64,000 bases of DNA from Roseinatronobacter domitianus (GCF_023336755.1 NZ_JALZWP010000001.1:327959-391958), one strand, 5' to 3'; shown: positions 26,673-36,565, numbered from the stretch's first letter. Numbers and translations are program-made. Notes: generated by a model from the sequence alone, not told the origin.

Positions 26673-27719
26673 GTGAAGCGGATTAATCTCGCACTTCAGG
26701 GCGGCGGCGCGCATGGCGCTTTCACATGGGGTGTGCTGGATCGCCTTTTGCAAGACGAGGACATCGAGATCGCTGCCATTTCGGGCACCTCTGCGGGGGC
26801 GCTGAATGCGGCGGCCTTAAAGGCGGGGATGGTGCAAGGCGGGCGCACGGGCGGGCGCGCGGCGCTGGATACGCTGTGGCACAAAGTCGGCGCGGTGCAT
26901 GATCTGCGCCTGACCGGCTGGATCGCGCAGGCGCTGCCGCCCGTGGGTGTGCTGAACACATGGGCTGAGCGCTTCATGCCCGTGTCTGCCGCAGATGCCG
27001 CGTCTTTGGTGGCCAGCCCCTATGCTTTGGGGCCGTTCTACCGCAACCCGTTGCAAAAGATTGTCGAAGGGCTGGCCTTTGATCGCGTTTGCGCAGGCGA
27101 GGGACCGGCGCTGCATATTGCCGCGACCAACGTGCGCAGTGGCAAGATCAAGGTGTTCTCTGGCATCGATATCGGGCCAGAGGCTATTCTTGCCAGCGCC
27201 GCATTGCCAACGCTGTTCCAGGCGGTCGAGATTGCCGACCCCGCCACGGGCGAAACCCATGCCTATTGGGATGGCGGGTATACCGGCAATCCGGCGCTGT
27301 TCCCGCTATTTGCCGCCGATTTGCCCGATGATATTCTTGTTGTCAGCATCAACCCGCTTTACCGCGCCGATGTGCCGACCACCCCGCAAGAGATTCAGAA
27401 CCGCGTCAACGAGATCAGTTTCAATTCGTCGCTGCTGCGCGAATTGCGCGCGATCCGCTTTGTGAAGCGGTTGATCGAGGAAGATCGCGTTACGCGTGGC
27501 GCCATGAAGGGCGTGTTGTTGCACATGATCGCGGATGACGTGCTGATGAACAGTCTGTCGGTCACGAGCAAACTCACGCCGACACCTTACCTGCTGCACA
27601 CATTGAAAGAGGCCGGGCGCGCTGCCTGCGACAGCTTTCTGGCGCAGCATAAGGATGACCTGAACATGCGCGATACGCTTGATCTGGGTGCAATGTTCGA
27701 AGAAGGGCAACAATCTTAG
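26673..27719 (+). CDS. Patatin-like phospholipase, PatD type
   Basis: The protein has 348 residues. The patatin Ser-Asp dyad is S40 in GTSAG and D200 in DGGYTGNP, with the oxyanion loop GGGAHGAF at 10-17. It hydrolyses acyl esters of phospholipids, and in bdhA-linked form has been linked to polyhydroxybutyrate/lipid use and to virulence in Legionella (bdhA-patD). GTG at 26673 gives the typical start MKRINLALQGGGAHG, though the ribosome site is weak; a TTG upstream is the alternative. It follows bdhA by 66 bases and is probably co-transcribed. Confidence 0.87.
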   Translation: MKRINLALQGGGAHGAFTWGVLDRLLQDEDIEIAAISGTSAGALNAAALKAGMVQGGRTGGRAALDTLWHKVGAVHDLRLTGWIAQALPPVGVLNTWAERFMPVSAADAASLVASPYALGPFYRNPLQKIVEGLAFDRVCAGEGPALHIAATNVRSGKIKVFSGIDIGPEAILASAALPTLFQAVEIADPATGETHAYWDGGYTGNPALFPLFAADLPDDILVVSINPLYRADVPTTPQEIQNRVNEISFNSSLLRELRAIRFVKRLIEEDRVTRGAMKGVLLHMIADDVLMNSLSVTSKLTPTPYLLHTLKEAGRAACDSFLAQHKDDLNMRDTLDLGAMFEEGQQS

Positions 27720-27808
27720 GTTGCTGTTTCCGTTTTTGTAAATCTTGGGTTGAATGCTGCACGCCCCAACGTTCAAATGTGTGGAATTGAGTCACGCAGG
27801 CATTTCAC

Positions 27809-28966
27809 ATGGAACATATTTTCATCCTTTCGGCGTGCCGGACACCCATCGGGATGTTTGGCGGAGCGCTGTCGGGGGTCTCTGCGTTGCAGCTTGGCAT
27901 CCATATCGCACAGGCCGCCGTCGCACGGGCCGGGATCGCGCCCGCGCAGGTCGATCACAGCGCATTCGGCATGGTCAGCCTGACCGAGCCCAATGATCTG
28001 TATCTGGCGCGGATCGTGGCGATGGGCGCGGGTGCGTCCGACACGGTCAGTGGCGTCAATGTGAACATGCTTTGCGGCTCTGGCCTGCAAGCGGTGGTGC
28101 AGGGGGTTCAGGCGCTGGCGATGGGTGGCGCCGATGTGGCCCTTGTCGGCGGGGTTGAAACCATCAGCCGCACCACGCATTTGCTTCAATCCGCACGCTT
28201 CGGAACGCGGATGGGCGATGCGCCTGTGGTGGATTTGCTGGATGCCGCGCTGACCTGTCCCTTTGGTGGTGTCAAGCTGGGGGTGACAGCGGAAACGCTG
28301 GCGCATGAGTTCCAGATCAGCCGCGCCGCCCAGGATACTTGCGCATTGGAAAGCCATGCGCGCGCCCGCGCCGCGCAGGCGGGCGGGCGCTTGGCCCAGC
28401 AGATTGTCCCGGTGGACTTGCCTTGCGGGCGGGTGCTTGCCAGCGATGAGGGACCGCGCGCGACCACTGCCAAGCTGTTGGGTCGGTTGCCCGCGGCTTT
28501 CGTGCCGAACGGAACGGTGACGGCTGGTAATTCTGGCGGGCTGGGCGACGCGGCAGCGGCGCTGGTGCTGACGCGCGAGGTGCCGCAGGGCCATAGGCCA
28601 CTGGCCCGGATTGTCGCAATGGCACAAAGCGGGGTGGACCCGGCGCGCATGGGTTACGGCCCGGTGTTGGCGGTGCGCAAGCTACTGGCCCGGACCGGTT
28701 TGACGATTGATGATTTCGACCTGATCGAATCGAACGAGGCTTTTGCCGCACAAGCCCTTGTCGTGGCGCAGGAATTGGGCTTCGACCATACCCGCGCCAA
28801 CCTGGATGGCGGTGCGATTGCGCATGGCCATCCCGTTGGCGCAACGGGCGCGATATTGACGGTCAAGGCCGCGCATGGCTTGGCCCGCGCGGGCCGAGGC
28901 CGCGCTCTGGTTGCAATGTGCGTGGGCGGCGGGCAGGGAATTGCACTGGCTCTTGAAGCGGCCTGA
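27809..28966 (+). CDS. Acetyl-CoA acetyltransferase (thiolase)
   Basis: The protein has 385 residues. The acyl-binding cysteine is C89 in NMLCGSGLQAV, the histidine is in GGAIAHGHPVGATG and the second cysteine in ALVAMCVGGGQG. These are the three thiolase signatures. It would split acetoacetyl-CoA or 3-ketoacyl-CoA to acetyl-CoA, or run in reverse toward PHB. The lead PNDLYLARI and overall length place it in the AtoB/PhaA group, but whether it is biosynthetic or degradative cannot be told. Placement after bdhA-patatin suggests the ketone-body route. Confidence 0.92.
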   Translation: MEHIFILSACRTPIGMFGGALSGVSALQLGIHIAQAAVARAGIAPAQVDHSAFGMVSLTEPNDLYLARIVAMGAGASDTVSGVNVNMLCGSGLQAVVQGVQALAMGGADVALVGGVETISRTTHLLQSARFGTRMGDAPVVDLLDAALTCPFGGVKLGVTAETLAHEFQISRAAQDTCALESHARARAAQAGGRLAQQIVPVDLPCGRVLASDEGPRATTAKLLGRLPAAFVPNGTVTAGNSGGLGDAAAALVLTREVPQGHRPLARIVAMAQSGVDPARMGYGPVLAVRKLLARTGLTIDDFDLIESNEAFAAQALVVAQELGFDHTRANLDGGAIAHGHPVGATGAILTVKAAHGLARAGRGRALVAMCVGGGQGIALALEAA

Positions 28967-29009
28967 GATTGCAGGCTTACTGTTGGTATCGCTTCAGAAA
29001 GGCCGCAGA

Positions 29010-29432
29010 ATGACTCTTACACTTGACGATGCCCGCACCATCATTTCTGCCACCCGTGCCAAGGGCCGCGAGATGGAACTGAAACCGCTATCGGTTGTGG
29101 TGTTGGATGCGGGCGGTCATGTGCTGGCATTCGAGCGTGAAGATGGCGCCGCGCCGGGACGATTCGCGATTGCTCATGGCAAGGCTTACGGTGCTGTCAT
29201 GCTGGGCATGGCCGGGCGCGCACAGATGGCACGGGCCGAGGCGCAGGGCTATTTCATGGCCGCCGTGAATGGTGTCTATGGCGGGCAGGTGGTGCCGGTT
29301 CCGGGCGGCGTTCTGATCCGCGACGCTGGCACGGTCATTGGTGCCGTGGGCGTGACCGGTGACACGTCCGACCATGACGCGGAAGCGGCCTTGAGCGGGA
29401 TCGCGGCCGCTGGGTTCATGGGCGAAGAATAA
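29010..29432 (+). CDS. HbpS/GlcG-like heme-degrading domain protein
   Basis: The protein has 140 residues and the GlcG/HbpS fold: LTLDDARTIISATRAKGREM, VVVLDAGGHVLAFEREDGA and QVVPVPGGVLIRDAGTVIGA. Members bind heme or act as small accessory proteins in glycolate and aromatic gene clusters; most have no proven role. ATG at 29010 follows AGAAAGGCCGC. It starts 43 bases after the thiolase and probably shares its transcript. No signal peptide is visible, unlike Streptomyces HbpS, so it should be cytosolic. Confidence 0.82.
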   Translation: MTLTLDDARTIISATRAKGREMELKPLSVVVLDAGGHVLAFEREDGAAPGRFAIAHGKAYGAVMLGMAGRAQMARAEAQGYFMAAVNGVYGGQVVPVPGGVLIRDAGTVIGAVGVTGDTSDHDAEAALSGIAAAGFMGEE

Positions 29433-29448
29433 GAACCGCCTGTCATGC

Positions 29449-29474
29449 AAAAGGGCCGCCGAAGCGACCCTTTT
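29449..29474. terminator. Hairpin between HbpS-like and DsbA-like genes
   Basis: AAAAGGG (29449-29455) and CCCTTTT (29468-29474) flank a GC-rich loop. It sits between convergent genes and could terminate both. Confidence 0.6.
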
Positions 29475-29494
29475 CAATGGTATTTTTGCGGCAC

Positions 29495-30355
29495 TTACTG
29501 CCGCGCTATTGCTGCGGCTTGTAGCATATTGTCCACTGGCACGAAGCCGCGGATCATCTGCTCGCCCATCACGAAAGTCGGCGTGCCGGAAATCTGCAAG
29601 CGCTGTGCCAAGGCCCGGTTGTCTTCGATCACAGTGCTGACGGCGTCGCTTTCCATAAGGTCCACGATATCTGCCAGCGCTAGGTCCAGATCGGACGCCA
29701 CGTCTTCCAGATAATCCGGCGTGATCGCGCCTTCATATTCCATAAGTTCAACATGCACGCTGTCATAGGCATCTGGCCCGGCAAGCTCCAGCACCGAGAT
29801 CGCGAACCGCGCGGCCAGTTCCGATTCTGGTCCAAGGATGGGCAGTTCCTTGATAATCACCCGAATATTCGGGTCCTGTTCCATCAATGCCTTGACCTCT
29901 GGCAGCGCACGTTTGCAAAAGCCGCATTTATAGTCGAGGAATTCGACCAGCGTCACATCGCCATCGGGATTGCCGCCAACCCATGACCTTGGATCATTGA
30001 ACAGCGCATCCGCATTAGCCTGCACCAAAGCTGCATCCATGTCGCCCTGGCTTTGCGCAGTGCGGCGCTCAAATTCTGCCACGGCTTCGAAAATCACTTC
30101 GGGGTTTTGCAGCAGATAAGCGCGCACCTGTGCGCCAAATTCCGGGTCCACCGCGTCGGGTGCGGCCGGAACCGCACCGAATGGCAGAGAGGGTTCGGGC
30201 GCGGCAGCCGTTTCAGATGCGGCGGTTTCAGTCTGGGCTGCGGTGTCCGGGGTAGGGGCCGCGCCGCCACCCCCGCTGGTCATCACGATCAGGCCCAGTG
30301 CAGTTGCCGCAAGGCAAGTGCCGATCAGGGCGGAATCGCTCAGGGGTAGGGTCAT
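29495..30355 (-). CDS. DsbA-family thiol:disulfide protein with CGFC motif
   Basis: The protein has 286 residues. An N-terminal hydrophobic anchor (about 9-25) precedes a Ala/Pro/Glu/Thr linker (about 30-65) and a thioredoxin fold with the active site C-G-F-C in FLDYKCGFCKRALPE and the cis-proline loop GTPTFVMG. The CGFC dipeptide differs from CPHC of DsbA and is close to ScsC/BdbD-like proteins. It acts in the periplasm, probably tethered to the inner membrane, as oxidant or isomerase for exported proteins. No DsbB or ScsB partner lies beside it. It diverges from the amidase gene. Confidence 0.88.
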   Translation of the reverse strand: MTLPLSDSALIGTCLAATALGLIVMTSGGGGAAPTPDTAAQTETAASETAAAPEPSLPFGAVPAAPDAVDPEFGAQVRAYLLQNPEVIFEAVAEFERRTAQSQGDMDAALVQANADALFNDPRSWVGGNPDGDVTLVEFLDYKCGFCKRALPEVKALMEQDPNIRVIIKELPILGPESELAARFAISVLELAGPDAYDSVHVELMEYEGAITPDYLEDVASDLDLALADIVDLMESDAVSTVIEDNRALAQRLQISGTPTFVMGEQMIRGFVPVDNMLQAAAIARQ

Positions 30356-30564
30356 GTCGGGCTCCTGTCTTCAAACCGTGTCGCGCGGGTGCGCGTCTTT
30401 GCACCAGTTAAATCTTGCCATGGCAAGGGAATCAACCCTGAGGCCTGCGACTTTTTCGGCCCGATTGCATCAACTTGCACAATTTCCTGTGTGAGGCAGG
30501 CCTCCCCCTTTGCTGCGCTGCCCATCTGGCTTTAGGATGGGGCGGAATTGCAACAGGGTTAATC

Positions 30565-31788
30565 ATGGCACGACTGCGCGGCGTCATTCTGAGCGGGTTT
30601 TTTCTGCTGCTGGGCGCGGGTGGCGTGCTGGCGCAGGGCGGTGTGCAGGCGCGGGTCGACCCGGCGGCCAGTATGCTGACCGCGACCGACACTGGCATGA
30701 CACTGCGCCTGTCGCTTAGCCAGCCTGTGCCTTACCGGCTGCGCCTGTTGCCCAACCCGCCGCGTTTGGTGATGGAATTCAACACATTGGATTGGCAGGG
30801 GCTGGACTGGCCTGCGGTCGATGGGCTGCGCGGCTTTCGGGCAGGCCACCGGGGCGATGGTTGGGCCCGGATGGTGCTGGACCTTGGCTTTCCGATGCTG
30901 CCGGAAGTTGTTGCGCAAAATGTCGATCCGGAAAATGGGCGCGCAGAGGTCACGGTCGATCTGCGCCGTGCCACGCTGGAAGCGTTTGAAACGCGCGCAG
31001 CGGATGAGGCGGAATTCGTCGCGCTCTATTCAGACCATTTGTTGCACCCTGTGGCCCAAACCTCTGCTTCGGTTGATGTATCCCGCCCCTTGCGGATCAT
31101 GCTGGACCCCGGCCATGGCGGGCTGGACCCCGGTGCCGTGCGCGACGGGCAGTCGGAAGCTGCGATCGTGCTGGGCTTCGCGCGGGTGCTGCGCGAGGAA
31201 CTTTTACGCCAAGGCGGGTTCGAAGTGCACATGACGCGCGATGCCGACCTGTTCGTGTCACTGGATGGGCGCCTGCGCGCGGCGCGCGATGTGCAGGCCG
31301 ATCTGTTTTTGTCGCTCCATGCCGATGCGTTGCCCGAAGGTCTGGCAACTGGCGCCGTGGTTTATACCCTGTCGGAAGATGCCAGCGACCAGACCGCCGA
31401 AATCCTTGCCGCGCGACATGACCGGGGCGATCTGCTGGCAGGCGTGGACCTGTCGCGCAATACGGACGAAATTGCCTCTGTGCTGATGTCGGTGGCCTGG
31501 CAGGACACGCGGCTACGCAACGCCGCGCTGGCCGATGCGCTGGTCGAAGGGATTGGCGCCGCCGGTTTGCGCCTGCATTCGCGCCCGGTGCAATCGGGGG
31601 CGTTTTCCGTCTTGCGCGCACCCGATATGCCGTCAGTGCTGCTGGAGCTGGGCTTTATGTCCAGCCCGCGCGACCTGGCACGACTACAAGATCCGGAATG
31701 GCGCAGCATGATGGCGCGCGCCGTGGCCGACGCGCTGGCATCATGGCGGGTGCGTGACAGCGCCCGTCGTGCGCTTTTACAACGCTGA
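30565..31788 (+). CDS. amiC: N-acetylmuramoyl-L-alanine amidase (AmiC type)
   Basis: The protein has 407 residues: signal peptide (MARLRGVILSGFFLLLGAGGV), AMIN domain (about 40-140) that targets septal peptidoglycan, and a zinc amidase_3 domain (about 175-400) with zinc ligands in MLDPGHGGLDPG, EAAIVLGF and SLHADA, and the catalytic glutamate in VLLELGFMS. It splits daughter cells by cutting the amide to MurNAc. ATG at 30565 gives a proper signal peptide; the frame is open from 30475. The next gene is PBP1A, a cell-wall pair. Confidence 0.92.
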   Translation: MARLRGVILSGFFLLLGAGGVLAQGGVQARVDPAASMLTATDTGMTLRLSLSQPVPYRLRLLPNPPRLVMEFNTLDWQGLDWPAVDGLRGFRAGHRGDGWARMVLDLGFPMLPEVVAQNVDPENGRAEVTVDLRRATLEAFETRAADEAEFVALYSDHLLHPVAQTSASVDVSRPLRIMLDPGHGGLDPGAVRDGQSEAAIVLGFARVLREELLRQGGFEVHMTRDADLFVSLDGRLRAARDVQADLFLSLHADALPEGLATGAVVYTLSEDASDQTAEILAARHDRGDLLAGVDLSRNTDEIASVLMSVAWQDTRLRNAALADALVEGIGAAGLRLHSRPVQSGAFSVLRAPDMPSVLLELGFMSSPRDLARLQDPEWRSMMARAVADALASWRVRDSARRALLQR

Positions 31789-31912
31789 CTGCTCTGCCAA
31801 CTTATGCTCTAGCGGCGGTGTGTCCGTGACGCATGAGAGGTCTGAAAGAGTGGTAAAGTTTTGGCACGACACGGCACCAAAGCGAAAGCGCGCAGATGTG
31901 ACCCATCGGCTT

Positions 31913-31941
31913 TTGACCTTGCCCCATAGCGCTTGTATAAG
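31913..31941 (+). promoter_or_regulatory. Sigma70-type promoter of mrcA
   Basis: TTGACC (31913-31918), 17 bases, TATAAG (31936-31941). This is the best sigma70-like promoter I saw in the window. Transcription would begin near 31948, leaving about 20 bases of leader with the AAGGTGG ribosome site. Confidence 0.75.
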
Positions 31942-31968
31942 GCCGCATCGGGTAACAAGGTGGTTTCG

Positions 31969-34488
31969 GTGCTGCGCGCGACTTTTTCATTTTTCGGCGG
32001 GATTTTCAGTTTCCTGATAACGGGGATGCTGGCGGCGGCGCTTCTGATTGCCGGGGTGTTCTGGTATTACGCCCAGGACCTGCCCAGCCATGAGCAGCTT
32101 GCCAATTATGCCCCGCCCTCGATCAGCCGCATTTATTCCGGCGAGGGGCGATTGATTGACGAATTCGCGCAGGAACGCCGCCTGTTTACTCCGATCGAGG
32201 ATATTCCCGAACGGGTCAAAGCCGCCTTCATCTCTGCCGAGGACAGGAATTTCTACGTCCATGGCGGGTTCGATCTGCGTGCGATCGGGGCTGCGGCGTA
32301 TCAGGCGATTGAATCGCGCGGGCGGAATGTGCGCGGCGCGTCGACCATCACCCAGCAGGTCATGAAAAACTTTCTGTTGTCGGGCGACCGCACCGGTGAA
32401 CGTAAAATCAAGGAATTGATCCTTGCCAGCCGGGTCGAAGGGACGCTGACGAAGGACGATATTCTGGAGCTGTATCTGAACGAGATTTTCCTTGGTCAGA
32501 ACAGCTATGGTGTGACCGCTGCGGCCCAGACCTATTTCAACAAGACCCTCGATGACCTGACGATTGAAGAGGCCGCTTTTCTGGCGGCTTTGCCGCAGGC
32601 ACCGTCCAACTACCATCCGGTCCGCAATTACGACCGCGTCGTGGCGCGGCGGGATTATGTGTTGGGGGAAATGCTGCGCAATGGCTATATCGACCGGGGC
32701 CAGCATGACCGGGCCAAGGCTCTGCCGCTGCTGACGGTTCAGTCGGGCGATTTTCCAAGCTCGCGTGATGCCATGCCACCGCGGGATTACTTTACCGACG
32801 AAGTGCGCCGCCAGTTGTCGGGCACGTTTGGCGAGGATGAATTTTTCGGGGGCGGGTTAAGCATCCGCGCCACAGTTGACCCAGAGATGCAGGACAAGGC
32901 CGCGCATGCGCTGCAACGCGCGCTTGAAAGCTATGATCGCGGGCTGGGCGAATTGCGCACTACCGGCGAAACCATCGCGCCGGACTTGCTGGGCCGCGAA
33001 GAAGATTGGCGCGCGGCCCTGGCGGAGCTGACGCTTGCGCGTGACATCACGCTTGGCAATCGCTGGTATCCCGCTGTGGTGCTGGAGGTCAGCCCGGACC
33101 GCGCTCGGCTGGGCATCGAAGCCGTGCCAAGCGACCGGAATGCGCCGCATGTCGTGGACCGTCCCGACATTGACTGGGCGCGCGGGTCGCTGTCGGACAA
33201 CCTGAATGTTGGCGATGTGGTCTATGTGCGCGCCGTGACCTCTGAAAACGATGGCAGTTTTCAGCGTTGGTCCTTGCGCCAGATCCCCGAAATTCAAGGC
33301 GGGTTCATGGCCATGGACGTGAATAATGGACGCGTGATCGCCATGCAGGGCGGGTTTTCCTATGAGGCGTCGGTGTTCAACCGCGCGACACAGGCGCAGC
33401 GCCAGCCCGGCTCTGCGTTCAAACCCTTCGTTTATGCCGCCGCGCTTGATAGTGGCTTCACGCCCGCGACCATCGTCATTGATGCGCCGATAGAAATCGA
33501 CACACCGCAGGGCGTGTGGCGGCCGACCAATGCCAGCAACCAGTTTTACGGCCCGACGCCGGTGCGCACCGGGATCGAGCGCTCGCGCAATCTGATGACC
33601 GTTCGCCTTGCGCAAGAGGTGGGTATGGATGTGGTCGGCGGCTATGCCGAGCGGTTCGGTGTTTATGACCAGGCGCAGACCTATCTTGCCAATGCGCTGG
33701 GCAGTCAGGAAACCACGCTGTTTCAGATGGTTGCAGCCTATGCGATGTTCGCCAACGGGGGCGAACGTGTGGAACCTACGCTGGTGGACCGCGTTCAGGA
33801 CCGCTACGGACGCACCATCTACCGCCACGACCAGCGAAATTGTGTCGATTGCAATGAGGCAGGGCTGGTGGAAGGGCGCAAACCCTGGATCAGTTCGACC
33901 CGTGCGCGGGTGATGGATGAGGTGACGGCCTACCAGCTTACGTCTATGATGCAGGGCGTTGTGCAGCGCGGCACCGCGGCCAGCACTGTCAATCTTTCCG
34001 TGCCAACCGCCGGCAAGACCGGCACCACCAATGACGCGCGCGATGTCTGGTTCGTGGGGTACACCTCTAATATCGTGGCGGGGTGCTACCTTGGTTACGA
34101 TCAGCCCAAACCGCTGGGGCGCGGGGCAGGGGGCGGCAGTATGTGCGGCCCGGTTTTCAACGAATTCATGCAGCACGCTGTCGAAAAATATGGCGGCGGG
34201 CGGTTCCGTGTTCCGGATAACGGGTATTTCCTGAAAATCGACCGCGTTACCGGCGCGCGTCTGCCTGATGATGCCAGTGGGGCGAATGTTGTGGCAGAGT
34301 TCTTCCGTGAAGGCGAAGAGCCGATCTTCGGTCTGGCGGCGATCATTGACGGTGGCTTCGCGATGGGCGGTGATCTACCCATGTTCGCACCGGGCGAGCA
34401 ATATGAGGCATTGGAGCGTGAGGATGCCGGGCGCGGCACACCGCCACCCGCCAGCTTTGGGACCGTCACCACCGGCGGGCTGTATTAA
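31969..34488 (+). CDS. mrcA: Penicillin-binding protein 1A (transglycosylase/transpeptidase)
   Basis: The protein has 839 residues from GTG at 31969, which follows AAGGTGGTTTC; a GTG nine bases upstream is possible. One N-terminal membrane helix (about 5-35) is followed by glycosyltransferase family 51 with E91 in ISAEDRNFYVHGG and the GASTITQQVMKNF motif, then the penicillin-binding domain with S482 in GSAFKPF, SRN and KTGTTND. It polymerises and cross-links peptidoglycan on the periplasmic face. It has its own promoter at 31913, so need not depend on amiC. Confidence 0.94.
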   Translation: MLRATFSFFGGIFSFLITGMLAAALLIAGVFWYYAQDLPSHEQLANYAPPSISRIYSGEGRLIDEFAQERRLFTPIEDIPERVKAAFISAEDRNFYVHGGFDLRAIGAAAYQAIESRGRNVRGASTITQQVMKNFLLSGDRTGERKIKELILASRVEGTLTKDDILELYLNEIFLGQNSYGVTAAAQTYFNKTLDDLTIEEAAFLAALPQAPSNYHPVRNYDRVVARRDYVLGEMLRNGYIDRGQHDRAKALPLLTVQSGDFPSSRDAMPPRDYFTDEVRRQLSGTFGEDEFFGGGLSIRATVDPEMQDKAAHALQRALESYDRGLGELRTTGETIAPDLLGREEDWRAALAELTLARDITLGNRWYPAVVLEVSPDRARLGIEAVPSDRNAPHVVDRPDIDWARGSLSDNLNVGDVVYVRAVTSENDGSFQRWSLRQIPEIQGGFMAMDVNNGRVIAMQGGFSYEASVFNRATQAQRQPGSAFKPFVYAAALDSGFTPATIVIDAPIEIDTPQGVWRPTNASNQFYGPTPVRTGIERSRNLMTVRLAQEVGMDVVGGYAERFGVYDQAQTYLANALGSQETTLFQMVAAYAMFANGGERVEPTLVDRVQDRYGRTIYRHDQRNCVDCNEAGLVEGRKPWISSTRARVMDEVTAYQLTSMMQGVVQRGTAASTVNLSVPTAGKTGTTNDARDVWFVGYTSNIVAGCYLGYDQPKPLGRGAGGGSMCGPVFNEFMQHAVEKYGGGRFRVPDNGYFLKIDRVTGARLPDDASGANVVAEFFREGEEPIFGLAAIIDGGFAMGGDLPMFAPGEQYEALEREDAGRGTPPPASFGTVTTGGLY

Positions 34489-34575
34489 CGCCACCGGTCC
34501 CTCGCCCTTGCCCCGCCCGGACCGGCAAGCTATGCACCGGGGTCAATAAACGTCTTTGGAAAATGGACCGTCGCA

Positions 34576-35703
34576 ATGCGCTCTGAAACGCTTGGCCTGA
34601 TCGAGCAGATCCGCAAATCCCTGACCCTGCTGGGACAGCGCATGGATATTGAAACAGCCCCGCACCGGCTGGAAGAATTCGACGCCATGACCGAAAACCC
34701 GGACCTGTGGAACGATCCCGCGCGCGCGCAAGCCCTGATGCGCGACCGTCGCATGTTGTCGGATGCGTTGGAAACCTACCGCTCTATTTCGCAGGAACTG
34801 GAAGATCAGACCGGGCTGATCGAACTGGGCGAGGCCGAAGGCGATTCCGATGTTGTGGCCGAAGCCGAGGAAGAATTGCGCAAGCTGGCAAAATCGGCAG
34901 GCGAAAAGGAACTCGAGGCGCTGTTGAATGGCGAAGCTGACGCCAATGACACGTTCCTTGAAATCAATGCCGGCGCGGGCGGCACGGAAAGCTGCGACTG
35001 GGCGTCGATGCTGGCGCGCATGTATGTGCGTTGGGCCGAAAAGAAGGGCTACACGGTCGAGATGATGTCTGAAAGCGCGGGCGAGGAAGCGGGCATCCGC
35101 TCTGTCGCCTACAAGATCAGCGGGCATAATGCCTACGGTTGGCTGAAATCGGAATCGGGCGTTCACCGTCTGGTGCGGATTTCACCTTATGACAGCTCTG
35201 CGCGGCGTCACACGTCCTTCAGCTCTGTCTGGGTCTATCCGGTGGTCGACGACAATATCGAGATCGAGATCAACCCCTCCGACATCCGGATCGACACCTA
35301 CCGGTCCTCTGGCGCCGGTGGTCAGCACGTGAACACAACCGATTCTGCGGTGCGGATCACCCATATTCCGACCGGCATTGTCACCACCTCCAGCCAGAAA
35401 TCGCAGCATCAGAACCGCGACATTGCCATGAACGCGCTAAAGTCGCGCTTGTATGAAATGGAATTGCGCAAGCGCACCGAAGCCATTGAGGCCGCGCATG
35501 ATGCCAAGGGCGATGCGGGCTGGGGCAATCAGATCCGGTCGTATGTTCTGCACCCTTACCAGATGGTGAAAGACCTGCGCACCGGGCATGAAACCTCGGA
35601 CAGTCAAGGCGTGCTCGACGGCGCGCTTGACGGGTTCATGGGCGCGACCCTGGCGATGGATGTGTCGGGCAAATCGCGCGCAGAGGCGAACGCGACCGAT
35701 TGA
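34576..35703 (+). CDS. prfB: Peptide chain release factor 2
   Basis: The protein has 375 residues. It reads UGA and UAA stop codons and triggers peptide release; the GGQ tripeptide is at 248-250 ([15 protein letters not shown]). The stop-recognition loop is [13 protein letters not shown], the SPF-like version with Tyr, which I believe is common in alphaproteobacteria. The gene is one unbroken frame from ATG, so the programmed +1 frameshift known in E. coli prfB is absent. It starts 87 bases after mrcA. Confidence 0.96.
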   Translation: MRSETLGLIEQIRKSLTLLGQRMDIETAPHRLEEFDAMTENPDLWNDPARAQALMRDRRMLSDALETYRSISQELEDQTGLIELGEAEGDSDVVAEAEEELRKLAKSAGEKELEALLNGEADANDTFLEINAGAGGTESCDWASMLARMYVRWAEKKGYTVEMMSESAGEEAGIRSVAYKISGHNAYGWLKSESGVHRLVRISPYDSSARRHTSFSSVWVYPVVDDNIEIEINPSDIRIDTYRSSGAGGQHVNTTDSAVRITHIPTGIVTTSSQKSQHQNRDIAMNALKSRLYEMELRKRTEAIEAAHDAKGDAGWGNQIRSYVLHPYQMVKDLRTGHETSDSQGVLDGALDGFMGATLAMDVSGKSRAEANATD

Positions 35704-35727
35704 CGGACAGAATGTCGCAGCTATCAT
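35700..35727 (+). promoter_or_regulatory. Promoter with dyad operator before DUF2189 gene 1
   Basis: TTGACG (35700-35705) and TATCAT (35722-35727) are spaced by 16 bases. Between them lies the dyad GACA-GAA-TGTC (35706-35716), shared with the promoter at 36566. The -35 overlaps the prfB stop. Confidence 0.55.
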
Positions 35728-35754
35728 GGCACCTTTCATTTAAGGGAGAGTGCC

Positions 35755-36525
35755 ATGACGACGACAGAGTTTTCCGACACGCCCCAACCGGCCCAGGTGG
35801 CCAAGCTTGGCCCCGACGACCTGCGCGCCGCGCTGCAAGCTGGCTGGGTCGATTTCAAACGCGCCCCTGCTTTTGGTCTGTTCTTTGCCCTGGTCTATGT
35901 CGCGGGCGGACTTGCTTTATGGTTCGGGCTGGGGGCCATGGGGCAGCCTGTCTGGTTTGTGCCCATTGCCGCTGGTTTTCCGTTGCTCGCGCCTTTCGCG
36001 GCCATCGGCCTCTATGAGGTCAGCCGCAGGCTGGAACGCGACGAGCCGCTGTCATGGCCCCCGGTTCTTGCTGCGCTGCGCGGGCGCGGCGATGGACAAT
36101 TGGCGCTTATGGCCGTGGGTGTGCTGCTTGTCTTCGGCTTCTGGATTATTCTTGCGCGGGGCATTTTCGCAATCTTCATGGCCCAAAGCGGCATTGGTTT
36201 TGGCAGTTTGAGCCTGTTGGCCAGCGCCGAGGGTATCGCCATGTTACTGATTGGCAGCGCCATAGGGGCGACGGTTGCGCTTGCACTGTTCTCGGTCACG
36301 GTGATCGCTTTGCCAATGCTTCTGGACCGCGAGGTCGATTTTGTAACCGCCATGATTACATCGGTCGAAACCGTCCGCCAAAACCCGCGCATTATGCTGA
36401 CATGGGCGGGCATTATCGCGGCGCTGCTGTTTGCGGCGATGATCCCGGCTTTCCTTGGCCTGTTCGTGGTGTTGCCGGTGCTGGGCCATGCAACATGGCA
36501 CCTGTATCGGCGCAGCATTGCGTGA
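35755..36525 (+). CDS. DUF2189 integral membrane protein, copy 1
   Basis: The protein has 256 residues with about six membrane helices after a cytosolic start. The DUF2189 family pattern is seen in LRAALQAGWVDFKRAPAFGL, GFPLLAPFAAIGLYEVSRRLE, DREVDFVTAMITSVETV and the end VLPVLGHATWHLYRR. Function is unknown. It begins 52 bases after prfB, with ribosome site AAGGGAGAG. The next gene is a paralog with the same layout, and both have matching promoters, so the pair arose by tandem duplication including the control region. Confidence 0.87.
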   Translation: MTTTEFSDTPQPAQVAKLGPDDLRAALQAGWVDFKRAPAFGLFFALVYVAGGLALWFGLGAMGQPVWFVPIAAGFPLLAPFAAIGLYEVSRRLERDEPLSWPPVLAALRGRGDGQLALMAVGVLLVFGFWIILARGIFAIFMAQSGIGFGSLSLLASAEGIAMLLIGSAIGATVALALFSVTVIALPMLLDREVDFVTAMITSVETVRQNPRIMLTWAGIIAALLFAAMIPAFLGLFVVLPVLGHATWHLYRRSIA

Positions 36526-36565
36526 AAAAGATCGGGCAGGTCAGCGGGCCTGCCCTTTATTTGTC

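Noticed and set aside
34576-34660. Programmed frameshift in prfB
   Set aside because: The gene reads in one frame from ATG with no internal UGA or shift site, unlike E. coli.
35725-35757. CATGGCAC/GTGCCATG hairpin that would hide the start codon of DUF2189 copy 1, as an RNA thermometer
   Set aside because: The left arm overlaps the predicted -10 (35722-35727), so it would not be in a transcript from that promoter; it could matter only in read-through from prfB.
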